This document shows positions 25,450-34,897 of a stretch of DNA of 64,000 nt, piece by piece (the stretch's first letter is position 1; the number at the start of each line of letters is the position of its first letter). The stretch is from Halarchaeum grantii (GTDB lineage: Archaea; Halobacteriota; Halobacteria; Halobacteriales; Halobacteriaceae), in the NCBI RefSeq assembly GCF_014647455.2, contig NZ_BMPF01000001.1, positions 496,001 through 560,000 of the forward strand, written 5' to 3'. Made by a program: the position numbers and the translations under genes. The notes beneath the pieces were generated by a model that was not told the origin of the DNA, did no database searches, and was given only the letters and a program-made list of their open reading frames with translations.

Positions 25450-26064
25450 TCAGCCCGAGAGCGCGCGGAGGCGCTCGAACGCCTCGCGCTCGCGCGGCCC
25501 GCCACAGCGCTCGCAGACCGACTCGAAGTAGTCGAGGCGCTCGCGGAGCACCTCGGTGTCGTAACCCGGGACATCGAGACGCGACGCCGCCACCGTCGCC
25601 TCGATCACCGCCGCGTACCCCCGGTTCGTCGTCGGCACCGCCTCGCGCACCACGCGCGATTCGACCGGCGAGAGCGCCCACGTCGCGACCCGCGTCCCCT
25701 CGCGCTCCTCGACGCCCGTCCGCTCGACGTCCACGCGCGCCCACGCCGCCGCCCCCGGGAGGACGGGTTCCTCGCGCTCGACCACGGAGAGCGCCGCCTC
25801 GACGAACGTCACGGCGTCGTCCACGAACTGGACGTACCCCCCGCCGCGCTCACGGAAGTTCCGCCACGTCCGCGTCCGCCCGAACGTCCGCGCGGTGGCC
25901 GGCGCGGTGCTCGCGGGTCGTCCCTCCCCGCTCGCTCTGTCTGCGCCTTCACTTCGCTCAGGCGCATGGACCCCCAGCGCGGCGAGGTTCCACAGCCCGT
26001 TCGGCCCCCGGGTCGTCACCACCGTCTCGGTCACGCCGCGCAGGGGGGTCGGCCACTCGCTCAC
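25450..26064 (-). CDS. DUF447 family flavoprotein-like protein with repeat-derived insertion
   Basis: A 204-residue protein starting at GTG 26064 (VSEWPTPLRGVTETVVTTRG). DUF447 proteins bind flavin in structures. The N-terminal beta barrel contains LRGVTETVV and RTFGRTRTWRNFRERGGGYV (residues about 59-78); C-terminal Cys pair CERCGGPRERE. Residues about 35-54 (PERSEGADRASGEGRPASTA) are foreign-looking: the DNA encoding them includes the dispersed repeat found in intergenic spacers. The start overlaps the CitG-like stop (GTGA), so it is the last gene of the cofD operon. Confidence 0.85.
   Translation of the reverse strand: MSEWPTPLRGVTETVVTTRGPNGLWNLAALGVHAPERSEGADRASGEGRPASTAPATARTFGRTRTWRNFRERGGGYVQFVDDAVTFVEAALSVVEREEPVLPGAAAWARVDVERTGVEEREGTRVATWALSPVESRVVREAVPTTNRGYAAVIEATVAASRLDVPGYDTEVLRERLDYFESVCERCGGPREREAFERLRALSG
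25910..25935 (+). repeat. Dispersed GC-rich repeat, copy C (inside a CDS)
   Basis: CTCGCGGGTCGTCCCTCCCC followed by GCTCGC, essentially identical to copies A and B over 25-26 bases. On the coding (minus) strand it encodes residues about 44-52 of the DUF447 protein. A small inverted repeat GCGCCT/AGGCGC (about 25945-25967) lies just beside it and may be part of the inserted unit. Confidence 0.88.
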
Positions 26065-26954
26065 ACCGACACCCCGCGTTCGAGCGCGACGAAGAGCCCC
26101 GCCGCGACCGCGTCCGCCGTCGTCCCCGGGTTCCACCCCCTCGCGACGAGCTCGTCCCCGAACGCGCTCACCGCCTCGCGACTCGCGCCGGATTCGTGGA
26201 GGTCGCGGGCGCGCTCGCGCACCTCGAACGCGGCCTCGAGGCCGTGCTGTTTCGCGAGGAGCGTGTCGAGGCCCTCGCCCAACAGCGCGAGGAAGACGTC
26301 CGCCGTCCGCTCAAGTATCGGTCCCTCGCCGGCCGCGATGCGCTCGGCGGCGTCGAAGGAGCGCGCGAACCCCCCGCACCACTCCGCCGCGTTCCCGTCG
26401 CCGAGTTCGGCGAGCGAGTCGGGGTCGCCGCGCAGCGTCGCGACGCCGTCGTCGGGCGCGCCCGCCGCGAGGACGTCCGCGAGCGTCGTCCCCCGGGATT
26501 CGAGGGCGGGAATCGCGTCCGCGCCCCGCCGCACGTCGAGGGCGGCCATCTCCTCGGGCGGGTCGGAGACGGCGACGTCGGCGTGCTCGAACGCCCGGTA
26601 GAAGCCCGCCGCGTCCGCGACGGTGGTGTCCGCGACCACGTCCGCGACGCCCTCGGGCGTACAGTCGTCGCGTGCCGCCGCGCGAACGAGCGGGACGAGC
26701 AGGAGCAGACAGCCGAACTGGGTGTTTCGCCCGTGCTCGGCCATCCCCGCGACCGCGTCCTCGAACGCCTCGCCCACCGGCGCACCGGCTGCAGCGCGTT
26801 CGAGCCCGGGGCGCGCGCCGACCGCGCCCGCGAGGAAGTGCTCGAAGCGCAGGTCGGCGACGTCGCGCTCGCGGTCGACGTTCCCGGGCTTCGGCGTTCC
26901 AGCGACCTCCAAGAGGAGCGCGAGCTCGGCGTTCGCGGCCGGGCTACGCGGCAT
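26061..26954 (-). CDS. CitG/MdcB-like triphosphoribosyl-dephospho-CoA synthase family protein
   Basis: A 297-residue all-helical protein with the family hallmark LEVAGTPKPGNVDRERD (residues about 14-30; conserved KPGNV). GRNTQFGCLLLLVPLVRAA (residues about 89-107) matches the T-N-x-G block that contacts nucleotide. In bacteria this fold makes the citrate-lyase prosthetic group. Haloarchaea with this gene lack an obvious citrate lyase, so the real role is likely different. It overlaps both neighbours. Confidence 0.82.
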   Translation of the reverse strand: MPRSPAANAELALLLEVAGTPKPGNVDRERDVADLRFEHFLAGAVGARPGLERAAAGAPVGEAFEDAVAGMAEHGRNTQFGCLLLLVPLVRAAARDDCTPEGVADVVADTTVADAAGFYRAFEHADVAVSDPPEEMAALDVRRGADAIPALESRGTTLADVLAAGAPDDGVATLRGDPDSLAELGDGNAAEWCGGFARSFDAAERIAAGEGPILERTADVFLALLGEGLDTLLAKQHGLEAAFEVRERARDLHESGASREAVSAFGDELVARGWNPGTTADAVAAGLFVALERGVSV

Positions 26955-27693
26955 CGAACCACTCCACGACGGCGTCGCGGACCCGCGCCCGCACTCGCGG
27001 GTTGTCGCTCGGGCGGCCGATGGAGACGGCGTCCGCGCCGTACGCGAGGTACTCGCGCGTCGTCTCGCGGTCGCGCACGCCGTTGTTCGCGATGATGAAG
27101 CCGCCGAAGGCGTCCCGAACACCCGCGACAACCCCCTCGGAGTCCATCGCGTCGACGTGGAGGACGGACGCGCCCGCGTCCTCGAGGGCGCGCGCGAGGT
27201 CGGGGAGGTCGACGTCCGGCACGTCGGCGCGGACCTTCACGCTCGTGGTCGCGCCCGCGTCGCTCGCCGCCGAGACGATGTCGCAGAGGCGCTCCGTGTC
27301 CCGGAGGAGCGTCTCGCCCGCGCCCGCCGCGCACATCTCGGACTGCCGGCAGTGCGCGTTCACCTCGCAGAGCGCGCCGCGGTCGGCGCAGACCTCGGCG
27401 ACCGGGCGGACGGGCGCGGGCGTCGTCGCGCGGACGTTCACGCCCGCCTCGAGCGGCGCGTCCGCGAGCGCGTCCAGTTCGTCGGCGACGAACGCCACGG
27501 GGTCGGCGGGCAGGAACTCGTCGCGGTTGCGGTCGGCGACCATCCGCTCGGCCGCGTTCCGCGTCGGGTCGTCGAGCGCGACGCCACCCAAGAATGCGAG
27601 GCCGACGTCGCCGCTCGCCTCGCGCGCCCACGCCGCGTCCGACTGCCCGGAGAGGCTCGCGAGCGCGACGCGGGGGCGGAAGTCGACGCTCAT
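26944..27693 (-). CDS. Dus-like (dihydrouridine synthase superfamily) TIM-barrel flavoprotein
   Basis: A 249-residue protein related to tRNA-dihydrouridine synthase. It contains [32 protein letters not shown], where the N-x-x-C block corresponds to the Dus active-site loop. [20 protein letters not shown] and [20 protein letters not shown], then AVSIGRPS, supply the phosphate/FMN-binding end. At 249 aa it is shorter than true Dus and lacks their C-terminal tRNA-binding domain, so a non-tRNA substrate is possible. It overlaps cofD by 4 bp and CitG-like by 11 bp. Confidence 0.82.
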   Translation of the reverse strand: MSVDFRPRVALASLSGQSDAAWAREASGDVGLAFLGGVALDDPTRNAAERMVADRNRDEFLPADPVAFVADELDALADAPLEAGVNVRATTPAPVRPVAEVCADRGALCEVNAHCRQSEMCAAGAGETLLRDTERLCDIVSAASDAGATTSVKVRADVPDVDLPDLARALEDAGASVLHVDAMDSEGVVAGVRDAFGGFIIANNGVRDRETTREYLAYGADAVSIGRPSDNPRVRARVRDAVVEWFDAA

Positions 27694-28682
27694 CGTGCGG
27701 CCTCCAGCGCCGCCGCGCACGCCTCCGCGACGCGCGCGGCGTCCGCGTCGTCGTCCATCCGCGTGTCAGTCCGAACGACGGGGCGGTCGAGCGACGTCGA
27801 GTCCGCCGTGTCGAGGACGAACGCGTCCGCGAACTCGTAGGCCGCCGCGACGCCCGCCGTGCTCGGCTCGCGCCCCGTCGCGCGCATCAGGTCGTCCGCC
27901 GGCCCGCTGAACACCTCGTCCTCGACGAACGGCGAGACGGCGACCACCGTCGTCTCGCGCAGCGCCTCGCGCACCCCGTCGAGGGCGAGCATCGGCCCGA
28001 GGCTCGTCACGGGGTTCGACGGGCCGACGATCACGTCCTCCGAGAGGGCGTCGAGCACGGCATCGGTGGGCTCGGCGTCGCTCGCACCGCGAAACTCCAC
28101 GTCCTCGATGTCGACGTCCCCGCGCCGTCCCACCCAGAACTCCTGGAAGTGCATCACGCCCTCGGGCGTGTGGACGACTGTCGCGACGGGGTCGTCGCTC
28201 ATCGGCAGGAGGTCGACGGTCAGGTCGAAGGCGTCCGCGAGCGTGCGCGTCACCTCGGTGAGCGTGCGCCCCTCGTCGAGGAGGCTCGTCCGGAGGACGT
28301 GGACGGCGCGGTCCCGGTCGCCGATGGTCATGAACTCGCGCGCCGCCGAGAACCGCCGCCAGCGCGCGATGTCGCGGCCCGCCGTCTGCGCCTCGGCGTC
28401 GAGATACCGAGGGCCATCGTCGAGGCCCGCGCGGTCAGCGAGGCGCTCCAGCTCGTCGTGCGTCTCGTGTGTGTCGTCGTCGATACCCCACCAGAACTCC
28501 CGGTCGAGGACGCCGCCCTGCTCGAAGAGCACCGTATCGACGTCCGGGCAGACGAGCGAGCCGCCGAGCTCGACGTCGTCGCCCGTGTTCCCGACGACGG
28601 TGGTGTCGGCGGGGTCGAAGACGTCGGCGGCGCCCGCGAGGAGCTTCGGGGTTCCGGTCCCCCCGGAGAGGAACGTCGGCAT
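27690..28682 (-). CDS. cofD: 2-phospho-L-lactate transferase (F420 biosynthesis)
   Basis: A 330-aa enzyme that joins the phospholactyl (or related) moiety to the deazaflavin Fo, giving F420-0. The N-terminal Gly-rich motif [20 protein letters not shown], then [20 protein letters not shown] (residues about 33-52), [16 protein letters not shown] and the C-terminal [20 protein letters not shown] are characteristic. First gene of the overlapping four-gene minus-strand operon. Confidence 0.95.
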   Translation of the reverse strand: MPTFLSGGTGTPKLLAGAADVFDPADTTVVGNTGDDVELGGSLVCPDVDTVLFEQGGVLDREFWWGIDDDTHETHDELERLADRAGLDDGPRYLDAEAQTAGRDIARWRRFSAAREFMTIGDRDRAVHVLRTSLLDEGRTLTEVTRTLADAFDLTVDLLPMSDDPVATVVHTPEGVMHFQEFWVGRRGDVDIEDVEFRGASDAEPTDAVLDALSEDVIVGPSNPVTSLGPMLALDGVREALRETTVVAVSPFVEDEVFSGPADDLMRATGREPSTAGVAAAYEFADAFVLDTADSTSLDRPVVRTDTRMDDDADAARVAEACAAALEAAR

Positions 28683-28728
28683 ATCCCGAGAAACGACCGC
28701 AGACGTGTAAACGCTTACCGTCCCGGCG

Positions 28729-29472
28729 CTAGTTCGTGGCGGTCTCTGCGGTGGTGTTCGCCCGGGCCGCGTCGAGCCACGGCGGCGTCGGGTCGGTCGA
28801 GCCGACGTCCGTGTAGCGCATCGTCACGTCGACCGATCTCTGCGACGCGTTCACGGTGTAGTGGACGCGCTTCACGAGGCCGTCCGGGCGGACGTCGAAG
28901 CGCGCGGTGGCGTTCGCGCTCGCCTCCGCCGAGAGCCCGCCGACCGTGCCCGAGGCGTCCGCGCCGGCGGACGCGTTCACGTGCGCGACGTACGTGTGGA
29001 CCGTCTCGCCGTCGAGGGTGCTCGTCCCCTCGTAGGTGACGTTCGCGCGCTCGGTGAGGTTCTCGGCGCCGAGGCGACTGAACTGCGTCGCGTCGACGTC
29101 GAACGCGCTCCCCTGCCGGTAGAGCACGCCCGTCGAGGAGTTGATGCGCGTGTACGCCGTGCCGTTCCCGTCCGCGTAGACGGTGGCGTCACCGAAGGCG
29201 CTCGACGTCGAGAGCGCGTACGCCCCCGAATCGAGGTCGACCTTCGCGGTGAGGTCCTGCGTCGTCGACGTCGTCTCGGCCGACGACGCGTTCACCGTGA
29301 GATGATACGTGAAGCTCCCCGCTTCCTCGAGGGCGCTCGCGTGCTGTGCCTCCATCTGCGAGCCGTTCACCGGCGTCTCGTACGGTTGGCCGCCTCCGCC
29401 CGACATCGCGCTACAGCCCGCGAGGGCGACGAGCGCGACGACGGCGAGCGCGGCGAGCGCGTTCTTCTGCAC
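28729..29472 (-). CDS. Secreted lipoprotein (haloarchaeal)
   Basis: A 247-residue protein with an N-terminal signal and lipobox ([20 protein letters not shown], Cys 20) starting at GTG 29472. The mature part is Ser/Thr/Asn/Ala-rich, beta-stranded and packed with N-glycosylation-like sequons (NASS, NGT, NSST, NAS, NVT). Layout resembles LolA/LppX-like outer-surface lipid-binding folds of haloarchaeal lipoproteins, but this is only pattern. Exported and membrane-anchored. Confidence 0.82.
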   Translation of the reverse strand: MQKNALAALAVVALVALAGCSAMSGGGGQPYETPVNGSQMEAQHASALEEAGSFTYHLTVNASSAETTSTTQDLTAKVDLDSGAYALSTSSAFGDATVYADGNGTAYTRINSSTGVLYRQGSAFDVDATQFSRLGAENLTERANVTYEGTSTLDGETVHTYVAHVNASAGADASGTVGGLSAEASANATARFDVRPDGLVKRVHYTVNASQRSVDVTMRYTDVGSTDPTPPWLDAARANTTAETATN

Positions 29473-29536
29473 ACTCCCCCTCGGTGGGGCGACGGGTAGT
29501 AGCTGACGGCTTCCGCGCGCGTCGAGCCCCCGGCCG

Positions 29537-29544
29537 TTTTTGTA
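29537..29544 (+). promoter_or_regulatory. Putative TATA box for the HD-domain gene
   Basis: TTTTTGTA lies 23-30 bases before the ATG at 29567, as in other leaderless genes of the window. Confidence 0.45.
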
Positions 29545-29566
29545 GGGGCGCGCGCCAACGTCGCGT

Positions 29567-30811
29567 ATGACGACCATCAAGGACAGCGTCCACGACCACA
29601 TCGAGGTGACGGGCGTCGCCGACGCCCTCCTCGACACGCCGCCCGTCCAGCGCCTGCGGCGAATCCACCAGCTCGGCACCGCGAACCTCGTCTACCCCTC
29701 CGCGAACCACACGCGCTTCGAGCACAGCCTCGGCGTCTACCACCTCGCCTGCGAGGCGCTCGACGGCCTCGGCGAGGACGGGACGCGCGCGAAGCGCACG
29801 CGCGCCGCCGCCCTCCTCCACGACGTCGGCCACGGCCCGTTCAGCCACACCATCGAGGACCTCATCCACGAGCACACCGGGAAGTACCACGACGACGTCA
29901 CCGACCTCCTCACCGACGGCGACGTCGCCCGCGTCCTCACCGAGCACGGCCTCGACCCCGAGCGCGTCGCCCGCATGGTTCGCGGCGAGGGCGAACTCGG
30001 GCAGGTCGTCGCGGGCGAACTCGACGTCGACCGGATGGACTACCTCGTGCGCGACGCTCACCACACCGGCGTCCCGTACGGCACCATCGACCACGGCCGC
30101 CTCGTGCGCGAGCTCACCATCCACGACGGCGAACTCGTCCTCGACGAGGGGAACGTCCAGACCGCCGAATCGCTCCTCCTCGCGCGCGCACTCATGAACC
30201 CCACCGTCTACAACCACCACGTCGCGCGCATCTCGAAGGCGATGCTCCGCCGGGCCGCCGAGCGCCTCCTCGAAGCGAGCGACACCACGCCGGGCGACCT
30301 CCGGCGGATGGACGACCCCGCGCTCCAAGTTGCGCTCCGCGAGTGCGACGCGAGCGCCGACTTCGCCCGCCGCCTCGACCGGCGCGACCTCTACAAGCGC
30401 GCCGTCTGGGCGGAGATGGCGGACGTCACCGGTGACGTCTTCGCGGACGACACCGTCCTCGACGCCGACGACGACGAGCTGCGCGACTACGAGCGCGAAA
30501 TCGCCGACCGCGCGAGTGTCGACCGCGACGCCGTCCTCCTCGACGTCCAGTCGCGCCCCCGGATGCGCGAATCCGACTCGCGCGTCCTCGTCAACGGCGA
30601 CGTCCGGCCGCTCGACGAGCAGTCAACGCTCGTCAGGGCCCTCCAGATGACGCAGCGCGAGCAGTGGCGCCTCGGCGTCTACGCGCCCGCCGACCACACC
30701 CAGTCGGTCGGTCGCGCCGCCGTCGACGTCCTCGGCCTCGACATCGACGGCGCGCTCGTCACCGAGACGACGCAGAGCCAGTACGCGCTCGACGACTTCG
30801 GGGAGAATTAA
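29567..30811 (+). CDS. HD-domain phosphohydrolase (dNTPase-like)
   Basis: A 414-residue metal-dependent hydrolase. VQRLRRIHQLGTANLVYPSANHTRFEHSLGVYHLA (residues about 26-60) gives the first His, and AALLHDVGHGPFSHTIEDLI (about 83-102) the HD pair. The C-terminal half has DRMDYLVRDAHHTGVPYGTI (about 156-175), the usual Asp. It resembles SAMHD1-like dNTP triphosphohydrolases (YdhJ type). Substrate is not proven. Divergent from the lipoprotein. Confidence 0.9.
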   Translation: MTTIKDSVHDHIEVTGVADALLDTPPVQRLRRIHQLGTANLVYPSANHTRFEHSLGVYHLACEALDGLGEDGTRAKRTRAAALLHDVGHGPFSHTIEDLIHEHTGKYHDDVTDLLTDGDVARVLTEHGLDPERVARMVRGEGELGQVVAGELDVDRMDYLVRDAHHTGVPYGTIDHGRLVRELTIHDGELVLDEGNVQTAESLLLARALMNPTVYNHHVARISKAMLRRAAERLLEASDTTPGDLRRMDDPALQVALRECDASADFARRLDRRDLYKRAVWAEMADVTGDVFADDTVLDADDDELRDYEREIADRASVDRDAVLLDVQSRPRMRESDSRVLVNGDVRPLDEQSTLVRALQMTQREQWRLGVYAPADHTQSVGRAAVDVLGLDIDGALVTETTQSQYALDDFGEN

Positions 30812-30835
30812 ATCAATTCGCCCCCGAGTGTCGGT

Positions 30836-31855
30836 ATGGAACTAGCGGGCACGATACTCGCGGGCCGCGACTTCGAGGCCGTCGAAGGGAGAGTCGTCGT
30901 CGAGGACGGTGAGATCGCCGCCCTCGAGGAGGCGAGCGTCGAGAGCGACGACATCGTCCTCCCGGCGTTCGTGAACGCGCACACCCACCTCGGGGACTCC
31001 ATCGCGAAGGACGCCGGACGCGGCCTCTCACTCGAGGAGCTCGTCGCGCCGCCGGACGGCCTCAAGCACCGCCTCCTCCGGCAGGCCGACCGCGACGAAC
31101 TCGTCGCGGGGATGCGTCGCTCCCTCCAGTACATGGCGGAGTCGGGCACGGCGGCGACGCTCGAGTTCCGCGAGGGCGGCGTCGCGGGCGTCGAGGCGCT
31201 CCGCGAGGCCGCCGCCGGCGTCGACGTCGACGCGTTCGTCCTCGGGCGCGACGACCCGGACGTCCTCGACGTGTCTGAGGGGTACGGCGCGAGCGGCGCG
31301 AACGACGCGGAGTTCTCGCGCGAGCGACGGGCCGCCCGCGACGCCGGGAAGTGCTTCGCCATCCACGCCGGCGAGGTCGACGACAGCGACATCCACCCCG
31401 CGCTCGACCTCGACCCCGACCTGCTCGTCCACATGGTGCACGCGGACGATGTCCACCTCGACCGCGTCGCGGACGCCGAGATCCCGGTCGCGGTCTGCCC
31501 GCGCTCGAACCTCGTGACGGACGTCGGCCTCCCGGACGTCCCCGAACTCCTCGAGCGAACCACCGTCGCGCTCGGCACGGACAACGTGATGCTGAACTCG
31601 CCGTCGATGTTCCGCGAGATGGCGTACACCGCGAAGACCTACGACGTGACCGCCGTCGAGGTGCTGCGGATGGCGACGACGGCGGGCGCGGAAATCGCCG
31701 GCCGGAACGACGGCCTCGTCGAGGCGGGTCGGGACGCGAACCTCCTCGTCCTCGACGGCGACTCGCACAACCTCGCGGGCTACCGGGACCCCGTGCGGGC
31801 GGCCGTCCGGCGCGCGAGTACCAGCGACGTGAAGCGCGTCGTCCACTCGACCTGA
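30836..31855 (+). CDS. Amidohydrolase superfamily deaminase-like protein
   Basis: A 339-residue metal-dependent hydrolase of the cytosine/guanine/adenosine deaminase type. The zinc motif is NAHTHLGDS (residues about 46-54). Other conserved parts are CFAIHAGEVDDSDIHPALDL (about 176-195), LVHMVHADDVHLDRVADAEI, and CPRSNLVTDVGLPDVPELLE with the Asp of GTDNVMLNSPSMF. The barrel ends RDANLLVLDGDSHNLAGYRD. The substrate cannot be deduced. It follows the HD gene by 24 bp. Confidence 0.88.
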   Translation: MELAGTILAGRDFEAVEGRVVVEDGEIAALEEASVESDDIVLPAFVNAHTHLGDSIAKDAGRGLSLEELVAPPDGLKHRLLRQADRDELVAGMRRSLQYMAESGTAATLEFREGGVAGVEALREAAAGVDVDAFVLGRDDPDVLDVSEGYGASGANDAEFSRERRAARDAGKCFAIHAGEVDDSDIHPALDLDPDLLVHMVHADDVHLDRVADAEIPVAVCPRSNLVTDVGLPDVPELLERTTVALGTDNVMLNSPSMFREMAYTAKTYDVTAVEVLRMATTAGAEIAGRNDGLVEAGRDANLLVLDGDSHNLAGYRDPVRAAVRRASTSDVKRVVHST

Positions 31856-31881
31856 ACGCGCCCGCGCGACCGGCGTTCGGC

Positions 31882-32826
31882 CTAGACGGGCCGGAGGTGC
31901 TCGCAGTCCCCGGCGTGGACGACGCGCTCCTCGCGTCCGGTGTCGACGACGAGCGCGCCGGCGTCCGTGACGTCCACCGCCTCACCCACGACCGTCTCCT
32001 CGGGAAGCGTGACGCGGACGCGGGTGTCGAGCGTCGCGGCGTGCGCGCGCCACGCCTCGCGCGTCGCCTCGGGGTCGCCCCGGAGCGCGTCGAAGCGCTC
32101 GAGTATCCGCTGGACGAGCACGCGGCGCTCGACGGCCTCGCCGAGCTCCACGAGGAGGCTCGTGGCGTCGTCCGGGAGCGCGTCCGCCGGGACGTTCGCG
32201 TTCAGCCCGAGGCCGGGGATCACCCACGCGACGCGCCCGGCTTCGCCCTCCATCTCGGTGAGGATGCCGGCGAGTTTCCGACCGCCGCGCGCGTAGGCGT
32301 CGTCGGGGACGAGCAGGTCGTTCGGCCACTTGATCGCGGCGTCGACCCCCGTCTCGCGGACGGCCGCGCAGGCCGCCGCGCTCATCGCCATCGTGACGAG
32401 GGTCGCGCGCGCCGGCGAGAGGTCCGGACGGCAGACGACGCTCAGCCAGACGCCGCCGGGCGGCGAGGACCACGCGCGCTCGAGGCGGCCGCGCCCCCCG
32501 GTCTGCTCGTCCGCGAGGACGACGACGTCGCTCGCGCCCGACGCCGCGAGCTCGCGCGCCCGGTCGTTCGTGCTCGCGATGCTGTCGTGGTACTCGACCT
32601 CGAAGGGCGCCTCGCAGCCGTACTCGACGGCGGGCCCGCCGTACTCCGGAATCGAGTCGAGGACGTAACCCGCCCCGTCGCTCTCGATGCCGAAGCCGGC
32701 GTCGCGGAGCGCTTCGACGTGCTTCCAGACGGCGGCCCGCGAGACGTCGAGCGCGTCGGCGAGCGCCGGCCCGGAGACGGGGCCGTCGGCGACGCGTTCG
32801 AGGACGGCGCGGCGCGTCTCGTTCAT
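31882..32826 (-). CDS. birA: Biotin protein ligase, BirA type with N-terminal HTH
   Basis: A 314-aa enzyme that activates biotin to biotinyl-AMP and attaches it to the carrier Lys of PccA. HTH at residues about 1-60 (LADALDVSRAAVWKHVEALRDAGF), catalytic domain with GGRGRLERAWSSPPGGVWLS (about 110-129), IKWPNDLLV and GLGLNANVPADAL, and a C-terminal SH3-like domain. The HTH suggests it may also regulate the biotin/carboxylase genes. Its substrate gene pccA lies immediately upstream on the same strand. Confidence 0.95.
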   Translation of the reverse strand: MNETRRAVLERVADGPVSGPALADALDVSRAAVWKHVEALRDAGFGIESDGAGYVLDSIPEYGGPAVEYGCEAPFEVEYHDSIASTNDRARELAASGASDVVVLADEQTGGRGRLERAWSSPPGGVWLSVVCRPDLSPARATLVTMAMSAAACAAVRETGVDAAIKWPNDLLVPDDAYARGGRKLAGILTEMEGEAGRVAWVIPGLGLNANVPADALPDDATSLLVELGEAVERRVLVQRILERFDALRGDPEATREAWRAHAATLDTRVRVTLPEETVVGEAVDVTDAGALVVDTGREERVVHAGDCEHLRPV

Positions 32827-32889
32827 ACCCGGGGTACGGAACCCAGCGATAAGAACGCCTCCCTCCGCGCGCTCTCTCGAGAGCGCGTT

Positions 32890-32915
32890 ACTCGCGGATC
32901 GTTCCTCTCCGCTCG
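32890..32915 (+). repeat. Dispersed GC-rich repeat, diverged copy B2
   Basis: ACTCGCGGATCGTTCCTCTC then CGCTCG: a version of the repeat with three changes, 57 bp before copy B in the birA-pccA spacer. Confidence 0.75.
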
Positions 32916-32920
32916 TGGTG

Positions 32921-32972
32921 TCGCGGCGCCCTTCGGTTGCCGCGTTACTCGCGGGTCGTCCCTCCCCGCTCG
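32921..32972 (+). repeat. Dispersed GC-rich repeat, copy B
   Basis: Starts TCGCGGCGCCCTTCGGTTGC (as copy D at 15460) and ends with ACTCGCGGGTCGTCCCTCCC then CGCTCG (as copies A and C). It fills most of the 172-bp gap between pccA and birA. Confidence 0.88.
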
Positions 32973-32998
32973 TCTTTCCGCGCTCCTGACGTCGCGCG

Positions 32999-34801
32999 TT
33001 ACTCCACCACGACGAGGACGTCGCCCATGTCGACGCTGTCGCCCTCCTCGACGGCGACCTGCGAGACGGTGCCGCCGTGGGAGGCGACGACGTCGTTCTC
33101 CATCTTCATCGCCTCGAGGACGACGAGGACGTCGCCGGGTTCGACGACGTCGCCTTCCTCGACGTCGACGGAGAGGATGGTGCCCTGCATCTCCGCTTCG
33201 ACCGTCTCGCCGCCGCCCTCGACGACCGTCTCGGAGTCGTCGCCGTCGTCCGGGCCGGCGGGGCCGGGCGCGCTCGCCGACGTATCGGTATCGACGTCGA
33301 GGTCGGGAATCGCGGGCGCGTCCCCGTGCTCCTCGAGGTTCACCTCGAAGCGCTTCCCGTTCACCTCGACGGTGAACTCGCGCTCGCGCGTCTCCTCCCC
33401 GTCCTCGCTCTCGCTCGCCGTCGACCCCCAGCGCTCCTGTGCGTCGTAGAGGCGCGTCTCGTCGAACGCCTCGTCGAGGTACGTCGTGGTGTGCTCGCCG
33501 GCGACGAACGTCTCGTCCTCGAGCATCAGGCGATGGAAGGGGACGATGGTGACGATGCCCTCGACGTCGTACTCGGCGAGCGCGCGCTGCGAGCGCGCGA
33601 TGCACTCCTCGCGGTCGCTCCCGTGGACGACGAGTTTCGCGACCATCGAGTCGTAATCGGTGACCAAGTCGTCGCCCTGGCGGAGGGCGTCGTCGACGCG
33701 CACGCCGATGCCGCCCGGCGGGTCGTACACCTCCAACCTCCCGCCGGTCGCGGGCGCGAAGTCGTCGGCGGCGTTCTCGGCGTTGATGCGGAACTCCATC
33801 GCGTGCCCCTCGAGTTCGACGTCGTCCTGTGCGAAGTCGAGCTCCTCGCCGGCGGCGACGCGGAGCTGCCACTTCACGATGTCGACGCCCGTGAGCGCCT
33901 CCGTGACGGTGTGCTCGACCTGAATGCGGGTGTTCACTTCGAGGAAGTAGAACTCGTCGCCGGAGACGAGGAACTCGACGGTGCCGGCGTTCACGTAGTC
34001 GGCGGCCTCGACGCCGCGACGGGCGGCTTCGCGGATCTCAGCCTGCATCTCGGGGTCGAGGCTCGGACTCGGACCCTCCTCGATGACCTTCTGGTGGCGG
34101 CGCTGCAGGGAGCAGTCGCGCTCGCCGAGGTGGCGGACGTTCCCGTGTTCGTCCGCGATGACCTGGACCTCGATGTGCTTCGGGTCGGCGAGATAGCGCT
34201 CGAGGTAGACGGAGTCGTTCCCGAAGTAGGCCTCGCCCTCGCGTTTCGCGGCCTCGAGTTGCTCGTCGACCTCGCTCTCCTCGGTGACGACCTTCATCCC
34301 GCGCCCGCCGCCGCCGCCCTCGGCCTTGACGGCGATGGGGTAGCCGTGCTTGTCGCCGAACTCGCGAACCGTCTCCGCGTCCGCAACGGGGTCCGTGGTG
34401 CCGGGGACGATGGGGACGTCCGCGCCGTCCATCACTCGTCGGGCACCCGTCTTCTCGCCGAGTTGCTCCATCGCGTCGCTCGACGGCCCGACCCACGTCA
34501 CGCCGTCGGTCGCTTCGACGCGCTCGGCGAACTCGGCGTTCTCCGCGAGGAAGCCGTACCCCGGGTGGATGGCGTCCGCGCCCGCCTCCAGTGCGGCGTC
34601 CACGATGGCTTCCTGGTCGAGGTAGGACTCGGCGGCGCGCGCCGGGCCGACGCGGTAGGCCTCGTCCGCGTATCGGACGTGGCCGGCGTGCTTGTCCGCC
34701 TCAGAGTAGACCGCGACCGTCTCGATACCGAGGTCCTCGCACGCCCGCATCACGCGAACGGCGATCTCGCCCCGGTTCGCGACGAGAACCGTCTCGAACA
34801 T
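32999..34801 (-). CDS. pccA: Acetyl/propionyl-CoA carboxylase alpha chain (biotin carboxylase + BCCP)
   Basis: A 600-residue fusion. The biotin carboxylase (residues 1-450) begins [20 protein letters not shown], with the ATP-loop [33 protein letters not shown] and [18 protein letters not shown]. After a linker of about 80 residues rich in Asp/Gly/Pro comes the biotin carrier domain with [15 protein letters not shown], the biotinylated Lys being in AMKM. Partners are PccB and PccX upstream and BirA downstream. Confidence 0.96.
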   Translation of the reverse strand: MFETVLVANRGEIAVRVMRACEDLGIETVAVYSEADKHAGHVRYADEAYRVGPARAAESYLDQEAIVDAALEAGADAIHPGYGFLAENAEFAERVEATDGVTWVGPSSDAMEQLGEKTGARRVMDGADVPIVPGTTDPVADAETVREFGDKHGYPIAVKAEGGGGGRGMKVVTEESEVDEQLEAAKREGEAYFGNDSVYLERYLADPKHIEVQVIADEHGNVRHLGERDCSLQRRHQKVIEEGPSPSLDPEMQAEIREAARRGVEAADYVNAGTVEFLVSGDEFYFLEVNTRIQVEHTVTEALTGVDIVKWQLRVAAGEELDFAQDDVELEGHAMEFRINAENAADDFAPATGGRLEVYDPPGGIGVRVDDALRQGDDLVTDYDSMVAKLVVHGSDREECIARSQRALAEYDVEGIVTIVPFHRLMLEDETFVAGEHTTTYLDEAFDETRLYDAQERWGSTASESEDGEETREREFTVEVNGKRFEVNLEEHGDAPAIPDLDVDTDTSASAPGPAGPDDGDDSETVVEGGGETVEAEMQGTILSVDVEEGDVVEPGDVLVVLEAMKMENDVVASHGGTVSQVAVEEGDSVDMGDVLVVVE

Positions 34802-34897
34802 ATCGCCGGATTCGGCGACCGCGCACGTTATACTGTCGATCCGGGAGGGCGACAGTCGTCGAATCCGCCCGCCACGCGGGCGACGCGGCCTCCGCCG

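Noticed and set aside
24126-25574. Fused asd with long N-terminal extension
   Set aside because: The upstream frame reads through rps17e and DUF447 in the wrong frame; ATG 25157 begins the Rossmann motif normally.
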